The position numbers and the translations under genes were made by a program. Source: Planctomycetota bacterium (GTDB lineage: Bacteria > Planctomycetota > B15-G4 > SIAN01). From it: DNA of 64,000 nucleotides. The notes below the pieces were generated by a model. That model was not told the origin of the DNA, made no database searches, and was given only the letters and a program-made list of their open reading frames with translations. The stretch is from positions 1 through 64,000 of the forward strand of contig JAEUIC010000014.1 in NCBI GenBank assembly GCA_016795285.1, in the 5' to 3' direction. Of the stretch, positions 1-7,900 are shown piece by piece (positions within the stretch are counted from its first letter, which is position 1; the number at the start of each line of letters is the position of its first letter).

Positions 1-1
1 C

Positions 2-796
2 GGGTTGCGGGCGGTCACGCTCGAGTCGATCCGCGAACCGCTGGTGCTGCTGCGCGCCGTCGACCTCTCCGAGCGCATCTCGCTCGAGCGGCGCCTCTCC
101 GAATCGGAGCACCTCGCCGCGCTCGGCCGCCTGGTCTCCTCGATCGCCCACGACCTCCGGAATCCGCTGGCCGGCATCCGCGCGCTCGCGCAGCTGCTGC
201 GCCGCTCGCGCCAGGACGTGCCGCGCGACGCCGAGAACCTCGACGAGATCCTCGCCCTCGCCGACCGCATGGGCGCCACGCTCTCCGACCTGCTCGACTT
301 CGCGCGGCCGGGGACGCGCCGCGAGGAGCCGCTCCAGCTCGCCGAGCTGCTCGGCTCGCTGGTGGTCGAGGCGCGCCGCTGGCCGGCCGCCGACGGCCGC
401 GCGATCGAGCTCGACCTCGCGCCGAAGGCGGCCGTGGTGGTCGGCGCGCGCGAGCGGGTCGAGGGGCTCCTCGCCAACCTGATCGACAACGCGCTGCAGG
501 CGGCGCCCGCGGGCGGCCACCTGCGGATCGCGCTCTCGGTCGATGGCGCGTTCGCCGAGGTGAGCGTCGAGGACGACGGGCCGGGCGTCGCGGAAGAGGT
601 CCTGCCGCACCTCTTCCAGCCCTTCTTCACCACCAAGACGCGCGGCACCGGACTCGGCCTCTCGATCGTCAAGAAGAACGTCGATGCGCTCGGCGGCTCG
701 ATCGCGGTCGATCGCTCGCCGACGCTGCTCGGCGCCCGCTTCCGCGTCCGCCTCCCGATGCGGCCGCCCGACGCCAGCCCGCCGACGCCGCGCTGA
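2..796 (+). CDS. Sensor histidine kinase, C-terminal part (5' end outside the window)
   Basis: Kinase core of a two-component sensor; the N-terminal sensor lies before the window. The H-box reads SSIAHDLRNPLAGIRAL, with the phospho-accepting His about 49 residues into the visible part. An N-box (LIDNALQAA) follows, then the G1/F/G2 ATP-lid motifs DDGPGV, LFQPFFTT and GTGLGLSIV. This is the NtrB/AtoS-like HisKA + HATPase_c arrangement. The sequence before the H-box resembles a PAS-to-DHp linker coiled coil (SERISLERRLSESEHLAALG). No response regulator is visible; it may lie upstream. The gene converges on the kinase gene ending at 839, with only about 40 nt between the stops. The family is certain; the signal sensed cannot be known from this part. 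Confidence 0.9.
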   Translation, partial: GLRAVTLESIREPLVLLRAVDLSERISLERRLSESEHLAALGRLVSSIAHDLRNPLAGIRALAQLLRRSRQDVPRDAENLDEILALADRMGATLSDLLDFARPGTRREEPLQLAELLGSLVVEARRWPAADGRAIELDLAPKAAVVVGARERVEGLLANLIDNALQAAPAGGHLRIALSVDGAFAEVSVEDDGPGVAEEVLPHLFQPFFTTKTRGTGLGLSIVKKNVDALGGSIAVDRSPTLLGARFRVRLPMRPPDASPPTPR

Positions 797-838
797 CCGT
801 GCGTCGCGTCTGGCGGCGCAGCGCGCCGCGCCGCGCGA

Positions 839-2011
839 TCAGCGCGTCGCTTGCGGCAACAGGATGGTGAAGACCGCCCCGCTGCCCGGCGCGGTGCTGA
901 CCGACAACCGACCGCCGTGCGCCTCGATCAGGTCGCGCGTGATCGAGAGGCCGAGCCCCGTCCCGGTCGGGCGCGTGGTGTAGAGCGGCTCGAAGATGCG
1001 CTCCTTGTGCTCCGCTGCGATGCCCGGCCCGTCGTCGGCGACCACCAGCACGACGCCCAGAGGGTCGCGGCGCGCGCGCAGCGTCACCTTGCCGCCGACC
1101 TTCTGCTCGCGGATCGCCTCGCAGGCGTTGCGCAGCAGGTTGGCGAGCGCCTGCGCGAGCTGCCCCGGGTCGGCATGCGCGGTCGCGTCGGGCGGATCGC
1201 AGCGCGCCTCGACTTCGACTCCGTCGCGCTCCTCCACCATCGCGATCGCGTCGTCGAGCAGCGCGGCCAGCGCGAAGGAGCGCGGCTCCGGCTGCTTGCC
1301 GCGCGCGAAGTCGAGGAGCTGCGACGCGAGGCGCGCCGCGAGCCTCGAGCCGCGCTGGATGCGGGCGAGGTGGGTCGCCACCGCGGGCGCGCAACTGCCG
1401 GCCGGCAGCTTCGCGAGCTCGCCGCCGAGCAGGTGGAGGCTCGTGTTGATCACGCCGAGCGGGTTCTTGAGCTCGTGGCTCACGCTCGCAGCGAGCTGCC
1501 CGAGCGTGCCGAGCCGCTCCGCTTGCCGGACGCGCGCATGGTGGAGCTCGAGGTAGCTCTCGAGCATGATCGCGAGCTCGAGGTCGAGCACCTTCGCCAG
1601 CGCGAAGAGCAGCGGCTCGGGCGAGCGGCCCGACTCCGCCGCCACCTCGAGCGCGAGGCGGAAGAGGCGCGGCCGGATGCGCGCGATGGCCAGCAGCACG
1701 AAGCGCTGCGGCAGGCCGACCTCGACGTGGCGCTGGCCGATGCGCGACCGCAGCTCGAACCAGCGCAGGTCGTGCGGCCCCGAGACCATCGTGCGCGCCC
1801 AGTCGCGCAGTGACTGCTTCAGGCGGGCGAGCTGCGCGTCGTCGACCAGCACGCGACGCGCTTCGTCGTGGCGCTGGATCTCCCCGTAGAAGTCCTCGAC
1901 CAGCTCGTCGAGGATGCGCGGCAGCGCTGGCGCCAACGTGGCGAGCGCCGCGGCGTCGGAGGCGCCGAAGTCGACGTAGGCGCGGATCTGGTCGAAGAAG
2001 GCGCGGTCCAC
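839..2011 (-). CDS. Globin-coupled sensor histidine kinase
   Basis: About 390 aa. Residues 1-150 look like a protoglobin/globin-coupled sensor domain: FYGEIQ near residues 41-46 supplies a B10-type Tyr (Y42), and IGQRHVEVGL places the likely proximal heme ligand at H95. The spacing closely resembles the AfGcHK type, where His99 and Tyr45 bind heme and O2. The kinase core follows: H-box SVSHELKNPLG (H179), N-box NLLRNACEAI and ATP-lid motifs DDGPGI and GTGLGLSIT. There is no membrane segment, so it should be cytoplasmic. GTG start with GGAAGAG 7 nt upstream. The start lies 3 nt after the stop of the enoyl-CoA hydratase gene, so it is probably the last gene of that operon. Heme/O2 sensing is inferred from the family; the gas is not shown by sequence. 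Confidence 0.85.
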   Translation of the reverse strand: MDRAFFDQIRAYVDFGASDAAALATLAPALPRILDELVEDFYGEIQRHDEARRVLVDDAQLARLKQSLRDWARTMVSGPHDLRWFELRSRIGQRHVEVGLPQRFVLLAIARIRPRLFRLALEVAAESGRSPEPLLFALAKVLDLELAIMLESYLELHHARVRQAERLGTLGQLAASVSHELKNPLGVINTSLHLLGGELAKLPAGSCAPAVATHLARIQRGSRLAARLASQLLDFARGKQPEPRSFALAALLDDAIAMVEERDGVEVEARCDPPDATAHADPGQLAQALANLLRNACEAIREQKVGGKVTLRARRDPLGVVLVVADDGPGIAAEHKERIFEPLYTTRPTGTGLGLSITRDLIEAHGGRLSVSTAPGSGAVFTILLPQATR

Positions 2012-2014
2012 GCG

Positions 2015-2800
2015 TCAGCTCTTCCGCGCGGTCAGCTTCTCGCGGACCTCGGCCAACTTCGCCTGCGCCGGCGGCGAGAACCAGAGGTCGACCCACGCCT
2101 CCTGCTGCTGGTCGTGGCGATTGCGGATGCGCAGCAGCACCGGATCGCGCGCGGCGGCCTTCGTGAAGTGGAACGCGACGGCGGGATGGCGCGCCCATTG
2201 CCGCAGCCGCTCGAGCGCGACCTCGACCACCTTCGCCGGCTCGGCGAGCTCGTCGACCAGCCCGAGCGCGGCGGCGCCGTCGCCCACGTGCGTCTGCCCG
2301 CCGTAGACGACCTGCGCCCACGCCGCCGGCGTGAGCGCGGCGCGCGTGATCTCGAGCCCCGCCTGCGGGAGCGGCAGCCCGAGCGAGATCTCGGTGAGTC
2401 CGATGCGCGCCTCGCCGCGCGCCAGCACCCGCCAATCGGCGCAGAGCGCGAGCAGGCAGCCGCCCGCCACCGCGTGGCCGTTCAGCGCCGCCACCACCGG
2501 CCGCGGCCAGACGTAGAGCTGCGCGAGGAGCCCCTGCAGCCGGTCGAGGAAGAGCAGCATCCCGGCGCGGTCGAGCTTCTCGAGCGCGACCAGGTCGAGC
2601 CCGGTCGAGAAGAAGCGGCCATCGCCGGTCAGCACCAGCCCGCGCGACTCCTCGGCGACGTCGGGACGACGCAGCACCTCGAGCAGTTCCTCGACCAGCG
2701 CCGGCGACAGGGCGTTGCCCTTGCCGGCGGCGATGCGCAGCACCGCGAGGTCGTCGACCCGCTCCACTGCGACCGCCCGCGACTCGTGCTTCTCGCTCAT
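2015..2800 (-). CDS. Enoyl-CoA hydratase/isomerase family protein
   Basis: 261 aa crotonase-fold protein. The first oxyanion-hole segment is visible as DGRFFSTGLDL and the second as ALNGHAVAGGCLLALCADWR, followed by EISLGLPLP. The two Glu residues used by classical hydratases are not both obvious (the E of TEISLG is present), so it could be a hydratase, a Delta3-Delta2 isomerase or another crotonase. The start is the ATG with GGAGAGGG about 5 nt upstream. It sits between the methyltransferase gene (31 nt gap) and the globin-coupled kinase gene (3 nt gap) in a same-strand run, suggesting co-transcription. It probably acts on an acyl-CoA in the cytoplasm; the substrate is unknown. Confidence 0.85.
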   Translation of the reverse strand: MSEKHESRAVAVERVDDLAVLRIAAGKGNALSPALVEELLEVLRRPDVAEESRGLVLTGDGRFFSTGLDLVALEKLDRAGMLLFLDRLQGLLAQLYVWPRPVVAALNGHAVAGGCLLALCADWRVLARGEARIGLTEISLGLPLPQAGLEITRAALTPAAWAQVVYGGQTHVGDGAAALGLVDELAEPAKVVEVALERLRQWARHPAVAFHFTKAAARDPVLLRIRNRHDQQQEAWVDLWFSPPAQAKLAEVREKLTARKS

Positions 2801-2831
2801 CGGCCCTCTCCGTCGCGACCCGCGGGCCGCC

Positions 2832-3449
2832 TCATCGCAACCACCACGCGGCGAACAGCAGCGCTGCCCAGCCGAGCAGCGTGCCGGCGATGCGCTGCGC
2901 TTCCTTGCGCAACGCGTGGCCGACCTCCGCCTGCGGCGCATCGGCGTCGGCCGCCACCGCGAAGAGGCGCGGCAGCCAGCGCGGCACGCGCTTCTTGAAC
3001 TCGAGGTAGCTCGCGCCGAAGGAGCGCTCGAGCACCGCCTCCTCGCTGCGGATCACCCCCGAATAGAAGACGAGCAGCGCCAGCAGCAGCGCGCCGGCGC
3101 CCGCCGGATCGGTGGCCGCCAGCGCGAGGCCGACGGCGATCGAGACGTTGCCGACGTAGAGCGGATTGCGGACCCGGCAGTAGGGCCCGAAGACGATCAG
3201 CCGGTGCGCCTGGATGCGGCGCGTGTCGGAGCCGCGGGTGAAGTAGCAGCGCGCCCAGACGCGGAAGAAGACGCCGAAGAGCACGATCGGCAGGGCAGCG
3301 AGCGCGTAGCGCAGCTGCGGCGCGAGCGGCCACTTCCACAAGAGCAGCGCGAACCCGAACGCGATGACGCCCCAGCCGCGCCAGCGGAACAGCCAGTCCT
3401 TGAACCCGCCCGGCGGAGCTGCCGCCGGCGCCGGTGCGCTCTCGCCCAT
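2832..3449 (-). CDS. Isoprenylcysteine/phospholipid methyltransferase-like integral membrane protein
   Basis: 205 aa with about four hydrophobic segments. The C-terminal half carries the ICMT/PEMT-family pattern: FGPYCRVRNPLYVGN (SAM-binding region, RNP in place of the usual RHP), then an Glu-containing turn RSEEAVLERSFG and YLEFKKRVPRWLP. These enzymes methylate lipid or isoprenoid-linked acceptors at the membrane using S-adenosylmethionine. It lies directly downstream of a squalene/phytoene-synthase-like gene (32 nt gap), so an isoprenoid or lipid acceptor is a reasonable guess, though unproven. The start is an ATG (MGESAPAP); the upstream in-frame sequence belongs to a different reading of the neighbouring gene. 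Confidence 0.8.
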   Translation of the reverse strand: MGESAPAPAAAPPGGFKDWLFRWRGWGVIAFGFALLLWKWPLAPQLRYALAALPIVLFGVFFRVWARCYFTRGSDTRRIQAHRLIVFGPYCRVRNPLYVGNVSIAVGLALAATDPAGAGALLLALLVFYSGVIRSEEAVLERSFGASYLEFKKRVPRWLPRLFAVAADADAPQAEVGHALRKEAQRIAGTLLGWAALLFAAWWLR

Positions 3450-3481
3450 GCCGATTGCCTCGCGCGGTGAACCGACGGCGG

Positions 3482-4597
3482 TCAGGCGCCGTCGTGCTCC
3501 GCGAGGCGCCGCGCCGCCGCCGCGAAGCGCGCCTCCAGTCGGGCGAGCGTCGCGGCGAAACCGGCGCGGGAGGATACCGAGCCGAGCAGCGGCCCGATGC
3601 TGCGCAACGGCGTGATTCGCTCGGCGGGCGCCACGATCGGCAGCTGCAGGCGGCGCGCGGTCCCCTGCCAGAAGGCGAGGGTGAACTGCGCCATCAGCAG
3701 CCCGCCGGCGCGCGCGAGCGAGAACCTCTCGCTCGGGATCCCGGCCATGAAGGGCGCGAAGGCGCTGCCGCGCGCGAGGGCATGGCGCAGCAATCGGTGC
3801 CGGCCCGCAGCGATCGCGGCGGGCAGCTCGGCGGCGCTCGCGCGCGCCGTCTCGGGCAGGTAGTGGAGCCCCTGCGCCGTGTCCTTCTCGAGGTCGCGCG
3901 CGACGTTGGCGAGCTGTACCGCCTCCCCCACCGCCGCCGCCAGCGCGATCCGTTCCGGCGGCAGGTCGATCGGGAGGCCCATCGCGCTGCGCTGCGCCTC
4001 CTCGGCGAAGACGAGCGGCCAGCCGAGCACCGCGAAGCAGTAGCGCGCGAGCTGCGCATCGTCGCGCAGCGCGTTGCCCTGCGCGGCGAAGGTGCGCACC
4101 GCCTCCGCCATGCCGGCCCCCATGCGCCGCACCAGCCGCACGACCACCTCGCGCTGCGGCGGAGCGAGCGTGCGGAAGAAGGCGTCGACGCGCCCCGCCT
4201 CGCGCAAGAGCAGCAGGTAGACCTCGTCGCGCGCATCGTGGGCCACCGCGCCCGCCAGCGACGGCGGCGGCGCGAGCGGCGCCTCGCACTCGACCGCGCC
4301 GTGCGCGAAGCGGTCGACGAACGCGGCGAGCGCCGCCTCCTTCGCGGCCGGTCCGGGCGCGAGATCCTCGCAGGTATCGAGCATGCGGCAGTAGCAGTAG
4401 GCGACCGCCAGCGTGCGCGCGAGCGACCGCGGCAGCACCGCGATGCAGAAGGAGAAGCTGCGCGCCGCATGCGGCAGGATGCGCCAGACGAAGCGCTCGG
4501 GATCGCATTCAGCGGCCAGCGCGGCGAGCGGCGGATGGTGGCGATCGGCGCGCACGTTCTCCAGCAGCCGCCGCGCGACGTGCCCGAGGTCGCTCAA
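3482..4597 (-). CDS. Squalene/phytoene synthase family protein
   Basis: About 371 aa. Both Asp-rich prenyl-diphosphate/Mg2+ motifs of head-to-head prenyl synthases are present: DTCED (residues 74-78) and NVARDLEKD (D235/D239). YCFAVLGWPLVF between them matches the typical YC.avaG segment. The family joins two FPP or GGPP molecules to squalene or phytoene. The start is probably a TTG whose last two bases overlap the TGA of the upstream hydrolase gene, with AAAGAG about 8 nt before it; no ATG or GTG lies close to the conserved N-terminus. Length is typical. Squalene is more likely than phytoene given DTCED...DLEKD, but product specificity is not decided by sequence. Translational coupling to the hydrolase is likely. 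Confidence 0.87.
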   Translation of the reverse strand: MSDLGHVARRLLENVRADRHHPPLAALAAECDPERFVWRILPHAARSFSFCIAVLPRSLARTLAVAYCYCRMLDTCEDLAPGPAAKEAALAAFVDRFAHGAVECEAPLAPPPSLAGAVAHDARDEVYLLLLREAGRVDAFFRTLAPPQREVVVRLVRRMGAGMAEAVRTFAAQGNALRDDAQLARYCFAVLGWPLVFAEEAQRSAMGLPIDLPPERIALAAAVGEAVQLANVARDLEKDTAQGLHYLPETARASAAELPAAIAAGRHRLLRHALARGSAFAPFMAGIPSERFSLARAGGLLMAQFTLAFWQGTARRLQLPIVAPAERITPLRSIGPLLGSVSSRAGFAATLARLEARFAAAARRLAEHDGA

Positions 4598-5991
4598 GGA
4601 GTGAGCTCTTTCAGCAGCTTCGCGTAGGCGGCGAACCCCTCCTCGCGCCCCTTCTTCCACGCCGCGAGCAGCGCGGTTGCGCGCGCCGCCTCCTTCTTCG
4701 GGATCTTCGCCGCGCCGTCGCCGAGCCACCCCTCGACCTTCGCCGCCACGTCGCGGATGTAGGGATTGCGCCAGCCGCCCTCGAGCAGGTCGACGCCGAG
4801 CTTGAACGCCTTCTCCGGCCCCTTGTCGGCCTGCTGCCAGAACTCGCGCGCGCCGTCGGTCGCCACCTTCTCGACCGCGGCGAGTTCCGCCGCATGCGCC
4901 TTGCACCACGCGGCGCAGCCCGGCACGCCGTCGAAGTCCTCGAGGAAGCGCAGCGCCATGCCGTGCCACGGCGCGCCCCCCGCCTTGGTGAGCTTCTCCT
5001 TGCCGAGGCTCTTGTCGATCGCGGCGGCGATGGCGGTCGCGCTCTTCTCGACGGCGCTGCGCGCGCGCGTCGCGGCCCCCTTCTGCGCGCTGCTCGCGCC
5101 AGCGAGCCCTTCGAGGCGCGCCGCCACCGCATGCAGCGCCGCCGGGTCGAGCCCGCCCGTCACCTTCGTCTCGGAGAGGGTCGCGAGCGCCGCGGCGACC
5201 CGCTCGGCCGACTCGCTGGTCATCCCCTCGCACCAAGCGAGCTGGTTCTGCGCCTGCTGCCAGTTCGGCGCGTGGGGCCAATCCCACAGCGTCCGCAGAT
5301 GGACCCGCGGATAGCCCGCCTCGCGATAGGCGGTGCGCCCCGCGACGCTCTGCCCCCACGGCACGTTGGCGTCATCGGTGCCGTGCAGGAAGGCGATCGC
5401 CTGGCCATGGTTCGCCTTGGCGAGCTTCGACGACATCCAGAGCGCGCCGGCGTGGCCGACCACGCCCGCCACGTCCTTCGGGTACTCGCCCGCGTACTCG
5501 TAGACGAAGAAGGAGCCCTGGCTGTGGCCGTAGAGGAAGGTCTGGTTCACCTTGAAGACCGCCTTCAGCTCCTCGAGCTGCTCGTGCACGGCGGTGCACG
5601 AGGCGCGACCGGCGACGAACTCGAAGGCGCCGGTCGACGCGAGCTTCTCGGTCCCCTCGAGCGAGACGACGATGTCGTCGGGGCGGAACTCGCCGGCCGG
5701 GTGGTTCCAGAAGGTCCAGCGGTAGTCGAGCCCGTTGCCGTGCAGCACCACCGTCAGGTTGGCGCCCTGCTGCGGGTCGTAGCTCTTCGGCACGAAGTAC
5801 TCGAAGGGCGCCCCGCTCGCCGACTTCCACTGGTAGACGGCGCCGGTCGGCTTCGGCGACGGCGCCTTCGCCTCGCGCTCGTCGTCCCGCGGCGACGCGA
5901 CCGCGAGCGGCGACGCAGCGGAGAGCGGCGCGGCGACCGGCGACGCAGCCAGCAGCGCAACGAACGTGCGGAGCAGCGGACGAAGGAGCAT
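4594..5991 (-). CDS. Exported alpha/beta hydrolase (esterase-like)
   Basis: 465 aa with a signal peptide (MLLRPLLRTFVALLAASPVAA). The alpha/beta-hydrolase core shows an oxyanion loop VVLHGNG, a nucleophile elbow GHSQG (S157), an acid region HGTDDANVPWG and a likely catalytic His in WPHAPN. This resembles PHB-depolymerase/feruloyl-esterase-like lipases. The C-terminal 200 residues are Ala/Lys-rich and helical, with no recognised domain. It heads a minus-strand series; its TGA overlaps the proposed TTG of the squalene-synthase-like gene. A GAGGG lies 8 nt before the ATG. The substrate is unknown; it probably acts in the periplasm or outside the cell. Confidence 0.8.
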   Translation of the reverse strand: MLLRPLLRTFVALLAASPVAAPLSAASPLAVASPRDDEREAKAPSPKPTGAVYQWKSASGAPFEYFVPKSYDPQQGANLTVVLHGNGLDYRWTFWNHPAGEFRPDDIVVSLEGTEKLASTGAFEFVAGRASCTAVHEQLEELKAVFKVNQTFLYGHSQGSFFVYEYAGEYPKDVAGVVGHAGALWMSSKLAKANHGQAIAFLHGTDDANVPWGQSVAGRTAYREAGYPRVHLRTLWDWPHAPNWQQAQNQLAWCEGMTSESAERVAAALATLSETKVTGGLDPAALHAVAARLEGLAGASSAQKGAATRARSAVEKSATAIAAAIDKSLGKEKLTKAGGAPWHGMALRFLEDFDGVPGCAAWCKAHAAELAAVEKVATDGAREFWQQADKGPEKAFKLGVDLLEGGWRNPYIRDVAAKVEGWLGDGAAKIPKKEAARATALLAAWKKGREEGFAAYAKLLKELTP

Positions 5992-6085
5992 GGGAGCGAC
6001 CCTCGGGCGCACGGGGTGGCGGCGGAACGGCTGCGAGCGTAACGCAGCTCGCGCCTGCTCTACCGCCGCGACTCGCGCGCCCGCG

Positions 6086-6781
6086 TCACGCGCTTGCAAC
6101 GGCCGGTCGCGCGCGCAGCGCGAGTGCGCTCCACGCCAGAAGCAGGAGCGCAGCGACCCACGCCTCGACCGCCCATTCGCCCCACGCGAGGTAGCGCGCC
6201 GCGACCGCTGCCGAGCCGGCGCCGGCGAGCAACGTCCCGAGCGGCCAGCCGCGGCCGCGCGTCGCAAAGCCCTCCTCGTCGAGCGAGTCGCGCCGGAGCA
6301 GCGCGCGCAAGAGCGCGCCGCCCGACTGCAGCGCGATTCCCGCCGCCACCGCGAGCAGCCCGAGCACGAGCCAGAGGTCGGCGTCGAGGGTCAAGTAGCT
6401 CCGCTCCGGCCGTTGCGGATCGAAGCGGATCGCGGTGGTCTGCTGCGGTTCGAGGCCGCGCAGTGCGGCGAGCTGGTAGCGATCGGAGGCGAGCAGCGGC
6501 AGCCAGAGCGGCGCGATCGCGCGCCCCTCGTACTCGCGGCCGTCGACTTCGTAGGCGTAGAAGAGGTCGGGGAGCTGGCGCTCCATCACGCGGCCGTAGG
6601 GACGCGGCACGCGGAGCGATTCGGTGCGCGCTTCGAGGACGGTCGCCGTCGCGGTCGCCCACGACCGCTGCGCGCCGAGCGCGAAGCGGAGCTGTCCGCA
6701 GAGCCATGCGGTCGCCGCCCCTGCCACGAGGCAGAGCGTCGCGAAGAAGACCAGCTCGGGGCGGAACGGACGCGCCCGCAT
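6086..6781 (-). CDS. DUF3592-type membrane protein
   Basis: 231 aa. An N-terminal TM (LVFFATLCLVAGAATAWL) is followed by a beta-rich extracytoplasmic domain with the DUF3592 pattern WATATATVLEA ... FYAYEVDGREYEGR ... IRFDPQRPERSYL, then three more hydrophobic segments. No function is established for this family. The chosen ATG (MRARPFRP) has GGGAGAG 6-7 nt upstream; a longer in-frame start at 6931 would add a basic, non-conserved 50-residue extension over the divergent promoter region of the FKBP gene. It is upstream of the hydrolase operon on the same strand with a 94-nt gap. Confidence 0.75.
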   Translation of the reverse strand: MRARPFRPELVFFATLCLVAGAATAWLCGQLRFALGAQRSWATATATVLEARTESLRVPRPYGRVMERQLPDLFYAYEVDGREYEGRAIAPLWLPLLASDRYQLAALRGLEPQQTTAIRFDPQRPERSYLTLDADLWLVLGLLAVAAGIALQSGGALLRALLRRDSLDEEGFATRGRGWPLGTLLAGAGSAAVAARYLAWGEWAVEAWVAALLLLAWSALALRARPAVASA

Positions 6782-6918
6782 CACTCGCTCTCCCGACCGC
6801 ACGAAGTCGAATCGCGTGGGTGCTCTGCGGCGAGCCATCGGTCGGCCGCGCGGCGGAACTTGATTCCCATTCGGCTCGGCGCGAGAGTCGCCCGCTGCTC
6901 GGTCCGTCCGGGGACTCC

Positions 6919-7776
6919 ATGGCGCCTGCATCGATCCGACCGCACCGCTCCGCTCGCACCGCGTCGCCGCCGGCGCGCGCGAGGGCCGCCTCGATGGCGC
7001 TCGCGGCGGCGCTCACCGCCACGGCGGCGCTGCTGTTCGCCGGCTGCGGCGAGGAGCCTCCCGCGCCGCCGCCCTGGTCGCTGCCGACGCCGCTCGCGAG
7101 CGGCGTCACCGTGAGCGATGCCGAGCCGGGCGAGGGCGCGCCGCTCGGCGAGGGCGACTGGTTCGCGCTCCACTACGACTGCCGCATCGCGGCGATCGGC
7201 GACGGGCCGGGCGACGCGGAGCCCTACGACAGCACGCGCCGCGGCGAGCCGTTCGTCGCGCGGCTCGGCGGCAACCACCTGCTGCCCGGCTTCGTCGAGG
7301 GGATCCGCGGGCTGCGGGTCGGCGGCCATCGCCGCTTCACGGTGCCGCCGGCGCTGGCGCACGGCGCGCTCGGCCGCGGCCGCGTGCCACCCGATGCCAC
7401 GCTCGAGTACGAGGTCTGGCTGGTCGATCGGTTGGTGCAGAGCGCGAGCGGCCTCTGGCAGCGCGTCGTCGCGCGCGGCAGCGGCCCGCCGCCCCGTGCC
7501 GGCGATGTCGTCGTGGTCGAGCAGCAAAGTTCCACCTTCGAGAGCGGGCGCACCGTGAGCGACAGCCGCGTCTCGGGCCCTCTCGAGTTCGAGCTCGGCC
7601 GCGGCCTCGCGCTGCCCGGCCTCGAGGAGGCGCTGCTGCAGATGGCGCCGGGCGAGCGGCGCTTCCTGGTGCTGCCGGCGGAGCTCGCCTACGGGAAGCT
7701 CGGCGTCGGCTTCGAGCTGCTGCCGGGCCAGGAGCTCCTGATGGACGTGACGCTGCTCCGCGTGCAGCGCCGCTGA
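6919..7776 (+). CDS. Lipoprotein with two tandem FKBP-type peptidyl-prolyl isomerase domains
   Basis: About 285 aa. A long basic n-region leads to a hydrophobic stretch ending in the lipobox LFAGC (C43). Two FKBP domains follow. The first (about residues 70-175) has LHYDCRI, LLPGFVEGIRGLRVGGHRRFTVPP and a YEVWLV end. The second (about 185-285) has LALPGLEEALLQMAPGERR and ELAYGKLG. Such proteins catalyse prolyl cis-trans isomerisation and chaperone exported proteins. An ATG at 6994 is an alternative start (GAGGG upstream) but would leave a signal peptide without positive charge, so the upstream ATG is preferred with moderate confidence. Several aromatic active-site residues of FKBP12 are not preserved in the second copy, so it may be mainly a binding domain. 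Confidence 0.82.
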   Translation: MAPASIRPHRSARTASPPARARAASMALAAALTATAALLFAGCGEEPPAPPPWSLPTPLASGVTVSDAEPGEGAPLGEGDWFALHYDCRIAAIGDGPGDAEPYDSTRRGEPFVARLGGNHLLPGFVEGIRGLRVGGHRRFTVPPALAHGALGRGRVPPDATLEYEVWLVDRLVQSASGLWQRVVARGSGPPPRAGDVVVVEQQSSTFESGRTVSDSRVSGPLEFELGRGLALPGLEEALLQMAPGERRFLVLPAELAYGKLGVGFELLPGQELLMDVTLLRVQRR

Positions 7777-7900
7777 CTCGCCGCTGACGCGAGCTGGCTC
7801 GCAGCGCGCGCGAACGCGCTCTTGCGTCGCGCGCGCCGCTCGGCAGACTTCCGACCCGGGCACCTGCTCCGAGGGCGCGCAGCGAAAGGAGCGCACTCGG

